Assembly: GCA_947044365.1 (NCBI GenBank)
Contig: OX345641.1
Span: 4,372,460 to 4,436,459, forward strand
DNA: 64,000 nucleotides
Reading direction: 5' to 3'
Origin: Petrosia ficiformis
Taxonomy: Eukaryota > Porifera > Demospongiae > Haplosclerida > Petrosiidae
The position numbers and the translations under genes are program-made. The notes beneath the pieces are model-generated. The model was not told where the DNA came from, did no database searches, and was given only the letters and a program-made list of their open reading frames with translations. Of this stretch, positions 1-13,000 are shown one piece after another; the first letter of the stretch is position 1; every line of letters begins with the position of its first letter.

Positions 1-490
1 GGCAAGAGAATTTTTATGGCCCGCAGGGCCATCCCTATGATTGCTTTCCCACGGGTTCGATGTATGTATATATATATATTTTCTTGTGTCCACTTACGCG
101 AGTATGCGTTGTATACGTAGTTAAGGAAGTTACATCATTCCCGGGGGCTTGGTCAATTAATGGGCGTGGCGCGTAAAAGAACGCGCGAATGGCGCGATCA
201 TTGATCAAGCTCTACACAGCAGCAGAAAGAAATCTGTGTAGCTTATGTAGAAACTGGAACTAATAGCTAGCTATTCTGCCTGAAATATATTCCTAAAGTT
301 CTACAAGGTCCTTTGAAAAGTCAGGAGAGTAGATAATCAAAACAATAAGCTGTTGTCTTTCATGCTTGATAAAGTCAGCCATGATTACCGAATGCTGGAC
401 ACCACAAAGCAGTCATAGAAATATGTTTATCTTTACTTAAATTTGTAAAGCAATCATAGGGATGTTTTTTTTCTCTATATACACTTGTTT
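1..490 (-). repeat. Interspersed repeat, inverted partner of 28941-29815
   Basis: This stretch matches the reverse complement of 28941-29815 almost end to end. Shared landmarks are the CCTATGATTGCTTTCCCAC block (37-55), the run through GTATACGTAGTTAAGGAAGT, the GGGCGTGGCGCGT box, and the block ending in GGACACCACAAAGCAGTCAT. No coding frame is evident. The left end lies outside the window, so the element is probably truncated here. The class is unknown. Confidence 0.7.
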
Positions 491-637
491 AACATTATAA
501 ATTTATTATTACATAATTATATATGCATATTATGCATGACATCACTTATATATAGTCAGTGAGTATATAATCCAGGTCAATGAAGGATTGCTATTAATCA
601 TATTCATCAATAATCAGACTTACCATCGTTGATCATC

Positions 638-1361
638 ATGAAATTGTTTGTTGCTGTTTTGATTTCTTTCTTTCTCGAAATAACTCCTATACCAATAGGT
701 TCTGGACCAACTGAAACTGCACTAACAGATGCTACAGTTGATACAATTCCAACTGGACAAACAGATCCTACAACTGATATAATTGGAACTGAACCAACAG
801 ATACACAAATCTCAGCTGCTCTTGCTGAACAACCTAGTAAGCATTTACAGATTCTATGTATATATTACATATTAATAATTATTTTTATCAGTTGTCAAGA
901 TGCTGTATATTAGTGTTCTTCCTACAAGGACTGTGGAACTTCGTCATTTTAGTGGGTCAACTTTCTCTACTGGGTCACTCATTGATTCAATATCAGTGTC
1001 TAATCCAGCCATTGCTGTAACATCTACTCGACTTGCTTACAGGCCTACATTTAACGATTTTCATGGTAGTGGCTTGGCTGGTATTTTTGTAAATGTGGAA
1101 GCCATTTTCCCATGTATTGCTGATTTCGTGTTCGGCCCTGTGTGTCGCATTTTCACCAATGAAGAAAATGGATTCAATCAAGGACGTCCTTTCATTGAGA
1201 GTGGTGATATTGGAAACAATTTCCAGATATTTAGCACTTCATCAAACATAGCTACTTATGGTTTTGCTATCCAAGGTTGTACTCAGATGGATCCTACGTG
1301 TCTTCAAAGTTTTTCTCAACTGATTATAAAATGTCTCCTGCCTCGTGAACAGTGCAGTTAA
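638..1361 (+). CDS. Small secreted protein, unknown family (two exons)
   Basis: Two exons, 638-836 and 892-1361, are joined by a 55-bp GT-AG intron (donor GTAAGC at 837; acceptor ATCAG ending at 891). Phase 1 is preserved, giving about 222 residues. The start is the ATG at 638, because the preceding in-frame TTG is not a eukaryotic start. The first ~20 residues (MKLFVAVLISFFLEITP) form a signal peptide. A Thr/Pro/Asp-rich spacer follows (about 25-65), then a compact domain with six or more cysteines (CIADF, VCRIF, GCTQMDPTC, KCLLPREQCS). Using the second acceptor AG would hit a stop at once. I do not recognise the family; a secreted or extracellular-matrix protein is inference. A poly(A) signal lies 76 bp after the stop. 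Confidence 0.7.
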
Positions 1362-1436
1362 ATTTAAACAGAATTTTCTTTCAAAGTTGAAATATTAATG
1401 TCTACATAATTATGTTGTATACTTTCATAAATTTAT

Positions 1437-1442
1437 AATAAA
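1437..1442 (+). promoter_or_regulatory. Poly(A) signal AATAAA
   Basis: A canonical AATAAA sits 76 bp after the stop of the secreted-protein gene, followed by a T-rich stretch and the GT-rich GTGTTTTTTAT. It supports the 3' end of that transcript. Confidence 0.6.
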
Positions 1443-2683
1443 GTGTTTTTTATACTCTCTGACATTTCAGGCTTGGTGTCTTTTAGCTAATTTTATTGTT
1501 TAACAATTATACCTATATGAACATTTGAAAGAAAATATTAATTAAAAAGAACACAAATTATTATAGTAATAAAACTGCAAAATATCAGTAAATTAACGTG
1601 CCACAATGTGTTACATCCCTTGCCAAAGATACCAGAATTAACAACCTTAAATTAATGATGATGTTGCATACTTCTACAAGAAAAATAAATGCAGTTGAAT
1701 GTGAAAACCGTCTGGAAGATTTCTTACACATTATGATTCTAACACATTGTAGTATATATACATGCATTGAACCTTTGTGGTTCTCACAGATCACACATCT
1801 GGACATGTGTTGATCTTAATAGTGGTTTAACTCGTACTTCAGGTGTTGATTATTAGTATGTCAGAATGTCCTCTTTAGTTTCATATGGCTAAGAACCTCC
1901 TTTTGGTTTCTACAGGTTGTTATAGTGATTCAATTTCATGACTGATGGCTACGGCCAAAAAAAGTGTGGAAGAAAGAAAACACAAAATGGTTTTGTGGTA
2001 TTTGCGGCAAATAGCAGACAGGTCAATATACATATTGTGTCAAAATCACAGGCTGTACAGTTCTTCAATTAACGTAACAATTGTACTACTAATGACAATG
2101 ATTGCAAAGTAATAACAAATTATTAATGATAAATGCGATACAAAATTAATGATTATTATGATTACCAATTAATATAAAAACATTTATTATAATGCAGTAA
2201 TATAATTGATCATTATTGCATAGTGGACAAAGGAGATTAATTTTTTTTGTAATAAGTAAGATGGGACTGGCACACATGATCTATATCTAAGGGGAGACTC
2301 AGGGTCCTAGAATCAGATGTCCTAGGGACTTGTAATCCTAGGATGTCCCTAGGGATATATAATCCTAGGATTACAAGTACTTAGGATGAATAATCCTGGG
2401 AATATGTGACCTAGGGGACACAAATAACTTGAGGGATACTATGACAACGGTATCAGTGTACAGTGAATTGATCACCGAAGCAAGCCTGACCAAAGAGTTA
2501 ATAACATAATTACTGTTTTAAATAGATTTCAGCTGATGTTAGTAGAACAACAAACAGGAAAGAAACAAACTACAAACCACAACATTACTTTACTCAATGC
2601 TTTCCGTAAATTGGTTCCGTATAATATAATACACCTTCCGTATACTTGAAAGTCCATGTGCTAAAAAAAAAAAAAACGTTAAC
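1443..2683. other. Intergenic region; CCTAGG-rich repeat at 2290-2430
   Basis: No credible gene is seen; the short open frames at 1585-1813 overlap on both strands and look like chance. At 2290-2430 a degenerate array of the palindrome CCTAGG occurs with TAATCCTAGGAT-type units. The last 100 bp before 2684 should hold the SRRT promoter and 5'UTR, including an A14 run just before the start codon; no TATA box is clear. Confidence 0.45.
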
Positions 2684-4031
2684 ATGGCTGACAGTGATGA
2701 GGAGTATGACAGGAAGAAAAGAGACAAATTTCGTAGGGAAAGAAGTGATTACTCAAGTGAACGTCGTAGAAACGAGCACGACAGAAGAACTACGTGGAGA
2801 GACGAATATTATGAAGCTCGACGACGAAGTAGAGATGAAGAAGACGAACGTGATGGCAGAAGGTATCCACCTGGTTCTCCTCCATTGCCACGAAGAGACT
2901 GGAGTCCTCCTGCTGCTAAAAGATTCAGAAGAGATGGATGGTGAGAGATAGATTGTTGTTAAACAATTTTTTGCTGGATAATTTACTGGGATGGGATTGT
3001 TTGATTTTGAAGTGACCCATCCCTGTGACTTCTTTATGGCAGGTTAATTGTATGCTCTGTTAATGCTTTGACAGGTTTCTGCACACACACAAAAAATTGC
3101 TGTTTGAAGCTTTGCGTGTGTTTACTCTTCTTGAGTGGCAATTAACAGCCTCTAAATGTTGCATTAATAAGTACTATTCTTGTTCTTGTTGCTATGTCTA
3201 CTCTTGAGACTGGACCAGCTAACAATACATTGTTTTGGTTGGAAAATATCCATTTTTGAAAATTCAATCACTGATAATTATACTTAAAATTGGCTGATGA
3301 AGTGGCATTGTACATGTGTGTATTTATATGCAAGTACATTTTATTGAAAGACGAGTTGTTTGATGATCATATATAATTATTATTTTTGTAGGGAGAGTCT
3401 TCGCGAATATGGACCTGGTATGGCAATGATACCTCCTCCATTTGGAATGATGGATAGGAGACCACCATGGATGATGCATGGTGGTGATATGCCACCACAT
3501 GGTGGACCTATGCCTCATGTACCAAGGTTAGTACTACAGGAAAGTATATGTAGTTCAATTAATTCCTAATTTCATCAGAGCAATGGGCTTAAAAAATTTT
3601 TTTTTTCATCAGAGCAATGGGCTTAATATACATGTAAAGTCATTTAAATTTTGTATGCACATGTACATGTATGTATTTTATTATAAACAGCAGATCTATG
3701 CCTGGTGAGATGATGATTGGTTTTAATACAATGGGAGATTCACGTCAGCGTGGATCCACTTTCCTGACATTCAAACAATTCTTGGCTCAACAGGATGACA
3801 GTATTGATGATATGGAGGCTATTAGACTATATCATGACTATAAGGCAGATTTTAGAAAGAAACAACTTCATCAGTTCTTTAATGATCACAAAGAAGAGGA
3901 TTGGTAAGTATAATGTACAGTATAGTGCCTCTAGTTAACAATAAAGAATCATTAGTACGTGTGTATATGCAATACAATGCAGTATTGTACAGTACCTAGC
4001 CAGTGCAGTCAAAATCCAGTATGATCACAAG

Positions 4032-4084
<53 letters not shown>

Positions 4085-7000
4085 AGTATATGTCAATAAA
4101 AAAAGTTCAAGTCTCATATTTGTAATATCAACAACTATGGACATGTACTACCAAACTGACTGTATAGTACTCTTAACATTGCATTAAAATGGTTCAGTGG
4201 CATTTAAACTTTTAATTAAGATTTAGTTATTAATTAATGGGTGTGGTAACGAACCAAACGACCAAGATTTCACTGTTATATTCTCTCTGAAGAAACAAAG
4301 TTGATCTTTTCGGAAGCTTAAAGCTCTGTACAACGTTATCTGTGGTCACAGTTCTTTATTCATGTGAAAATAGCAAAACGATTGTCTTGACAAAGATGGG
4401 CGTGCCCACTAAAAACAGTTGAGTTGTATAAAAACGAATATTTGGCATATTCTCTACCATTTATACGATTTATCACAAAATATTTTCACTGTTTAAACTG
4501 AGTTTTAAAGAAGATTTAGTGTACTACGGAATGTACATGTAGAACATGCGTAGTACAAAAAAGGAGTGTAAACTTATTATTGACATATACTGTACATGTA
4601 ATTGTCTTACAATGAACAGTACATGTACATGTAGATACCAGACTTGGGGTCAAATAAATATCTCGGTATTTCAACTACAAATGCAAATTAATACTTAACA
4701 AATAGGAAGTACAAATACAATTACTTTTTTTTGGAATATAAATACGAATAATTATAAAATATTTCAAATACAACTTTAAATGCTTGTTTGTTATTAAGTA
4801 TACATGTAAATTAAGGTTTCTGTACTTAAAAAAGAATGTTGTTGACATATTAAAAGTGATAATGTATACTTGACATCAACATGTACATGTAAGTGCTAAT
4901 ACTTCCAGCACTTAATCAGTTATCATCAACAAACATTGACAGCTTTTTGAAATACACATTTTTGGTATATGTCAATCAAATACTTTTTAGAAGTACAGTA
5001 TAATTATACTATGCATTTTGCCAATGAAATTATAAACTACTCTAACATTCATGTTGCATGCACATTCAAACACATATATACAAACATGTACCTTCCTCTT
5101 GGTGGTCGTCATTGACCTCTCATTCTTCCTCCTAGGATCAAATCCCATTCTCATATTAGGGAATCCTACATGTGAAAGAATGATATATACAGTACAAGTC
5201 AATAAAAAGTCACCATACAGTATAGTAATTACTTAGCAGTTTCATTTCTGCACTACAGCTGTTGAACAGTCGTATTAACAGTAATTAGTATTCTTGTCAA
5301 TTCAACAGTACAGTTGTGAGACAGTAATTACTGATAGTTGAACTAAGATAATTACTATTACTGTATGGTGACTGACATATACTGTATTTTGATTCAACTA
5401 AATACAAATGCTGAAGTATTTGACCCCAGTCTAGTAGATACTGATACCAAATTAATCTTACTTTTGTGCCACAGTTACTATCCAATACACCTGTACATGA
5501 CTAGATATACATGTACATGTATATTATACTTATTGTATATTACTCATGTATGTTTCTCCTTCCCAAACAGTTTGTTTCTGTTAGATTATTTATGGCCAAT
5601 ACTGTGCCTATTAGTTACTGTTACTATAAGCCCATTTTGGATTATAGTAACAGCTAGTTAGTCAATAGCCAACACTGGCTTTAATTAACACATGATGATG
5701 TACACTACATATGCATACATCACACGTACATGTTCAGTATACATGTGTACATGTATATATGCACATGTACACAGTACGAGGATGTTTCTTTAGTACATGT
5801 AGTTTGACACTTATGGTGGTGAGTTTATTCTGTTAATATTATGATACATGTACACTGTGCATGTACATGTACACTTTGCATGTACATGTATGTGTATACT
5901 GTCATGTACATGTATGTGTGTACTGTCATGTACAGGTATGTGTATACTGTCATGTACATGTATTTATATACTGTCATGTACATGTATGTGTGTACTGTCA
6001 TGTACAGGTATGTGTATACTGTCATGTACATGTACATCTATGTGTATACAGTATACACATACATGTACATGTACATGACAGTATACAGTATACTGTCAAG
6101 TAAAAGTACATGTACATGTATGTGTATACTGTCATGTACACATGTAAATTGTCCAGGTTTAATACAGTGGACTGAGTGGAAGGAATGGGAGATGGTATCT
6201 CTCCTAACTTGAATTCCACCCATTTATATTTTTGCATGCATCAGAATTTTGCTACTAGAAGCTCCATGAAACAATTTAGGAGGATCTACATGTACATGTT
6301 AATTAAAAAGTTTCCTGGGAAATATCATGTAAAGCAAGATTATGAACTATGTACACATGTACATGTATACCTGTGCATACAGCAATGTACTGCATATTGT
6401 ATACATGTATATACATTTTTGTATAGTGCATGTACAGGGACAGCCATGTGTATTTAATTATAGATTTTCATATGGTTTTTCTACATGTACATACATGTAC
6501 GTTATACATGACTGTATACCATTTGTATGTACTATACATGTGCAATAAAGTACATGTTCATGTACATTTACAGTCTTAATATTAATTTTACTATTATGGA
6601 CTTGATCATGTGAAATGTACATTTATAATTAGACATAATTAGCATACATGTATACATGTACATACATGTACACATGTACATGTACATGTCACTGTTAGGC
6701 AGTTATTCAATATCATGTACATTGCTATACCACATTAATTACAGTATGTCACCACCTTATTTTCGTTATTGCAATGCCATAAAGAAAGACATGTACATGT
6801 ATATTAATAATAAGAAATCAATCATACCCTTCTCTGTAGATTATCTTGTTTTTATATACACACGTACATGTACATGTATTAACTATACATTCACATTGTA
6901 CATGTAGTGCAAGTCAGTGTTTCATGCAGGATTGTGTAGCACTTTCAGTTTTATAATGTTGTAGTTTTACAACTTCCTGTTCAGAGAGGAAGTACCACAC

Positions 7001-10000
7001 CTCACTAAATAGAATACTAAATTCACTGGGTCTTGGTGTTACCACGTCCCACACTGTGGTGGTGGCATGTTGGTATTCTATTGTTCTAAATGCCCACGCT
7101 TTGTTGGATGTGGTCTAGCGGTCCTTTGATTCAAGTGTCCGACCTTTGATGTTACTTTGAAATTACATGTGGCTTATAGCACTTAAAAAATATATTAAAA
7201 AGTACACGGATATTAGAATACAATATAGCATATACATGTAGCATATGCTGATGTGTGTGTGATGTGTATACTTGGTTTATAGCTTGGTCTAGTAAGAGAC
7301 AAAGAGATGCTGGGAGGATGAATGAACAAAAGCGTTTGCTAGCACTCTTAGGTTAATGCTGTGTTTGCAGTAATTGGTGAGCAATGTTGAAGTGATTGTT
7401 CATTTTTTTTTCCAGTACTTAAGAAAGTACCAAATTGCCTGTATTTAGTTGCAGCGAAGGTTTTGAAGCTGTACGTGTTAGGGAGAGGAAAGAATCAATC
7501 ATGTGAAACACAATGCTCTGTGCACATGTGTTTACATATACATGTACATGTACATATTGCGGCTGGCACGAAAGTTGGAAAATAACCTTATAAGCTTCGT
7601 CAGCAAAAAAAAAGGTTTGCATGTGTTTTTATCAATGTTGCTCTTAATTTTATTGGCTATCAAAAACCTCTAAAACTGGAATTTTGCTTTACAAGAGTAC
7701 TACATGTACATGTGGTGCTGTTCTTGTCAGTGTTTCCAGATTAAACAAAACTGGACTGAGAAATAAGACAAAGGCAGCCATGCCTCAACTTTCCTGGAAC
7801 ACACCCAGGTTTAATTATTATAGTATGTGTACATGTGTTATGATGTGTATACATGTACATATATGAGTACATACAATGTACAGGCTAAATACATTAATTA
7901 TATAATGTGCATGTATTATCTGTCCGGAGTGCAGAGTGTCGTGGGTTCGAATCCCACCTGAGGCAACTCATTTTTTCATTTTTCATTTGCCTCAGGTGTC
8001 TTTCTTTCTTTCTCTCATCTCAGTATTATCATGTATTATTATAGTACGTACATGTACATGTACTGTGTATATACTGTATAGAATGTTCAGAACATGTACC
8101 TGTATATTTGTATTGTTTATTTCTCAAAATAGGTTTCATGCTAAATATCATCCTAATCGTGTTGAAGAAACAAGAAAAGAAAGTTTAGCTAACTTGAAAA
8201 AACGTGCTGAGGTGTTTGAGTTGCTATTCAACAATGGGAAGTTTGATAATGTCCCTTTAGTAATGATAGAGGGTGATAATATTATCCGGATGATGGACAC
8301 TGCTGTTATTTTGATGGAGGGTGGAGATGAGAATGATTTAAAGACTTTAGATTCTATCCCTGAGGAATCAAATGTGGAGAAGAAGGACAATGTATTAGAG
8401 GAGAAAGATAATAAAAAGGATCCTGATAATGAGTCAAGTGAGTTAATATCATGTGAATATAGAATTGAAAATTTACATGATTATACATGTACATGTACCT
8501 TTTGTTTTGTACTTTAAATTAGTCCTGAAACAAATGCTGCTTTTTGGTAATCGAACATTCACTTTCCTTAAGCCTACATGTACCGTCCACTAGGCAACTT
8601 TGGAGTTGGCAACAAGTTATCTACACTGTATATGTACTCCCATGTTGCCAGTGAATACAGCATGCTTCTATGTTGTGCAAACATGGTGCTTGATGAGACT
8701 TGATGGTGTTTTGGACAGGGTGCTCATAACTATATAGACAAAGATTTGGCCACGGATAATGTAAGATAAAAGACACAAAAGGTTTATGTGCAAAAGAGCC
8801 AGATAGAAACAGAGACTTGGCAACAGATGTAGGTTAGTCTCTTTTTTTGTAAAAGTAAGTCTCTGTGTGCTAGCTGTCTCTATAAACCTTTTGTCTGTGT
8901 CTGATATGCTGTTCTTCAAAGAGATAGCTAGTGCATAGAAACATGCTTCCACAGAAACGAGACTACCTATGTCTGTTGCCAAGTCTAGCTCTTTAGCGGA
9001 TACACTTTTTGTCTTTTATCTACAGTATGGTATTGAAGTGCTGAAAGTGGATAGAGAAGACTAGCTGCTTGACGCAAAGCGCGGTCCGCAACAACATATT
9101 ATATAAACGAGTCAAGCAGCATAATAATATCATGACTAGTATAATTGTAAAATGGTTAGATAAAGGAGTTCACTTTGGAAATGAAGATAGTATAAAAAGA
9201 AAATTTATCATTGAAGAAGGAGAGATTGAAGCGGGTCAGAAAGTATAAATACAATTATCTAACAGAAAAGGACCGAAGGCGAAAATGTGGAACGCCGAAG
9301 TTGTGTCCAATGCTCAAAAAGATGCAAGACCAAGAGAGTCAATAAAAAAAGAAGACTGTTCCAGTGCACATCAAAAAAAGCTTTGAAAAGCTTTCCAACG
9401 ATGATTTTACTTTCTGCTGCCCCTAGGATAAGAAAAGATCTAGAAGAGGAGAAACTGCAGAAATGAATCGACAAGATGAGAAGAGAAGTGGAAGAAGAGG
9501 AGAAACCTTTTCAACAAAGAAGAGAAGTGGAAAAAAAGAAGAGAAGAAAGAGAAGAAGATCCAATATCGCCATGGGGGCAGACATGGAGGGAGAGTTCAC
9601 CACTAATGTTTTCGGATTTACCACCACTACCACCACCACTACCACCACTACTACCACCATTACCACTACTACCACTACCACCACCACCACTACCACTACT
9701 ACCACCACCACCACCACTACCACTACTACCACTACCACTACTACCACTACCACCACCACTACCACCACTACCACAACCACCACCACCACCACCACCACTA
9801 CCACAGCCACCACCACTACCACTATCACCACTACTACCACTACCACTACCACCACTACCACCACCACTACCACCACCACCACCACTACCACCACTACTAC
9901 AACCACCACCACCACCACCACCACTACCACCACTACTACAACCACCACCACTACCACCACCACTACCACTACCACCACCACCACCACCACCACTACTACC

Positions 10001-13000
10001 ACAACCACCACCACCACCAATACCACCACCACTACCACTACCACTACCAACACCATCACAACAACAACAACAGCCTACATGTACAACAGAGATGGAGAAC
10101 AGAATGACGTTGGTAGAGAAATCGTTGTTGTCTATTATGGATTTCCTGAATAACATGCAATCACATTGTGTACATTGTACATTATCACACATCTCAGCTA
10201 ATACATGTAATGTAATTCCACAGTACATGTACATCTTAATAGAGGCAAAGTGTGGATGTAGATCCAGAAAAAACCTACATGTATCTAGTACAGTATAATT
10301 TTAATGAATATAAAACTTGTAAGTCTAAGTCGGCCACAAAGTCAGTATACATGTACATGTACCTACCTACATGTACATATATTTAAGTGCAGTGTAATTA
10401 TTATTTTATTGAATATAAAACTTTTCTTATTCAAGTACAATGTATATAGCACATAATTATTTTAATAAAGTCTACAGGTGTTCAGCACTTCTCATGCACA
10501 TTTAATAATTTTTTCTTGAAAATATTTCTGAAAAAATCAACGAAAAACATTTTATACTATATATAGCCCATATGCACTAAGCAAAAATCACAAATGCAAT
10601 GCTTATGATAAGAAATGAATAGTGATCTGACAAAATGTCAGTCTCTCCTTAATTTGACCTGACAAGTCAGCATAATAATTATAGCATAATTATAGCATAA
10701 TTATAGCAATAATTCTTAACGATTTTTACATTATTAGATCATGAATATATTCGAGGAATGTAGTACAGGCTTGCTTATTCTTATAGCGTGAACCTACGTA
10801 AGTTAACACCATGCCTCTCTTCTAACTCACGAAAAGAAGACATTTTGTTGAAAGAAAGAAACAAAAAGTACAGTATATGTCAACGTACTGTTTTGCGCTA
10901 CGACATTTACGGTAATTTAAAAATATTCATTGAAACGATCGTGTACGGAACGGAGAAATTGACCGTCAAGAATTGACCAGAAAACTGAAGCTTCACATTT
11001 GTTAACATGAACTTGAGAAGATGTTTACATACTCACTAGACCTTGTGCTAACTTCGAAGCAAGTTTCAAGCCTTTTCTAATATCTATGAAGGCAGGAGAA
11101 CCTGATACAACTCGACCAAGACTAGTGGTCACGCCCATCTTTGTGAAGACAATCTTTTTGCTTTTTCCACATGGAATAAAGACCTGTGACTGCAGGTGAA
11201 GTTGGACAGAGCCTTCATCATCTGGAATATCAACTTTGTTTAGGTCTGAATACTTCTGAGAGAATGTAGCAGTAAAGTCTTGGCTGTCAGGCTCGTTAAC
11301 CACGCCCATATTTCAGCAATGATTAAATATTCAATCGTTTTTCGAGCTGACATTTTGTCCTCACGAATAAATTATGAATGGACGTAGCAATTTTAACCGG
11401 AAATTGTCCGATGTCCGGACGTTATCATAAGCCCTGAAATGCAAACACGTATGATCGAACGAGTTGAGTTGTAGATATAAGGATATGTATTAGTCAGCGA
11501 TTAAATCTCATGCACCACTGTGAAATGGTGATAGAATATTCTGTCATAATTGTAGTGTGATATGATAACTCCATACCTATGAGACCAAGAAATTCTTATG
11601 TACATGTACATCTACATATTTTAGTCATGTATAATTATTATTGCAATACATGTACATGATATATACACATGTACATATTGTAATCAATTACATGTATTTA
11701 ATGTGTCATTTGTTTGATGTACATGATGTTATCAGAGATGTAGAAAGAAAGAAAGAAAGAAAGAAAGACACCTGAGGCAATGCATGTACATGATTATATC
11801 TTTATAGATAAACCATCATTCATTGTGGATGACCCAACTCCTGAACAAAAATTATTAGTACATCAAGCTAAACAATACATGCAAGGAAATGGAGACAGTA
11901 AGGTACATATGAATCTACAGTATAAGTAAATAAAATATCGACTACAGTAACCTTTACTTCACTGTCATTATAGTATAGTAATTACTGTAGTGTTCAATTG
12001 ACAAGTACACCAATTACTGTCAAAATTACTGTAGTCTGATAATGAAACCGAGTACTTACTATACTGCATGGTGACTTTTTATTTACATGTACATGTACTA
12101 ATGATAATACATGTATATGATTACTGTATATATATACATACAATGTATGTACATGTACTTGTACAATTGTACTTTATATATTTATAATAAGTATATAATA
12201 TAAATATAGACTGTCATTGTTAATGACTTTCAGAATCATTCCTGTTGATGTTTGTTATGCTCTTCAGGATGATGAGGTTAGAGGAGACAGAAAGAGACAA
12301 CGAGATGAATATTCTCTGGAGGAGTCGGAAGAAGATCTTCCTAGTGAATCCAAGAAAGCTTGTGGTAAGTACTTAATATACATGTATGTGTACACATACA
12401 GTTTGATCATTGTAAATGCATGCATACTGTACATGTTCATGTGGGATTTTAATAAGCATTGTACATATACATGTACAATGTACATCTACAGTGTGTTGAC
12501 ATGACATATTAATTGCATCGTAATACATGTACATGTACATGTACTTTAATTAAATTATGGGTGTGTAAAATAACAAGCTCACCTTTTTTTTTTTTCCGGA
12601 ATTAGTGTATACAGTGTACCCACCTGCTGTACATGTACATGCAGTGCAGAGTGATGCTCCAGGGCTCATTTGAGCACCAAAATCAGCTTAAGGAGCACCA
12701 GCTTTTGACATGACAATGCATGATAGTTGTACTGGGGTGAGCACTGGTGACGAAATTGCTCACCAGATGTTATAGGCTTGTTTCCCGCCCTGATGCAAAG
12801 GTGTGAAAACATCCAGTTATGCAGGACATTGTCCGATAAATCTAGTGAATATCGTGTAATTTGAAACTGGACTGTATACAAACTACATGTACATGTGCAT
12901 GAGTGGTAAAAAAATATGTTAAAACGTCCTGTAGTTGCCTCAATGTTTCCACACCCCTGTCATTTGCATAAGGAGATACTGGTCTACTTTGCTCATCTAA

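Larger units (their letters stand above)
3904..8132 (+). other. SRRT intron 3 (repeat-filled, no independent gene)
   Basis: Over 4 kb with no coding frame of its own. It holds an (AT)n run, one copy of the captured-ORF element (4085-4602), a stray SRRT exon 17 (5092-5165), a MITE (5188-5386), a TACATG minisatellite (5870-6140), a repeat shared with 61335-61680, and a SINE tail. The many short frames between 5800 and 6900 read TACATG repeats and code only for Met/Tyr/Val/His/Cys strings. Confidence 0.7.

Noticed and set aside
2646..2951. 101-residue frame overlapping SRRT exon 1 in another frame
   Set aside because: A shadow of the SRRT start; the SRRT frame matches ARS2 and splices correctly.
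4036..6140. CRISPR-like array of regularly spaced repeats
   Set aside because: The units are contiguous microsatellite and minisatellite DNA in a eukaryotic intron, without unique spacers or cas genes.
5825..6907. Many frames rich in Met, Tyr, Val, His and Cys on both strands
   Set aside because: They read the TACATG minisatellite and dispersed ACATGT motifs; the frames mirror each other on opposite strands.
7919..7970. Possible tRNA gene (GGTTCGAATCC)
   Set aside because: Only the T-arm is present and a SINE tail follows; no acceptor, D or anticodon arms.
9440..10298. Long overlapping open frames reading poly-Thr, Pro/Leu, poly-Val and Gly/Ser
   Set aside because: All arise from the ACC/ACT triplet array; no frame has a supported start, splice or domain.
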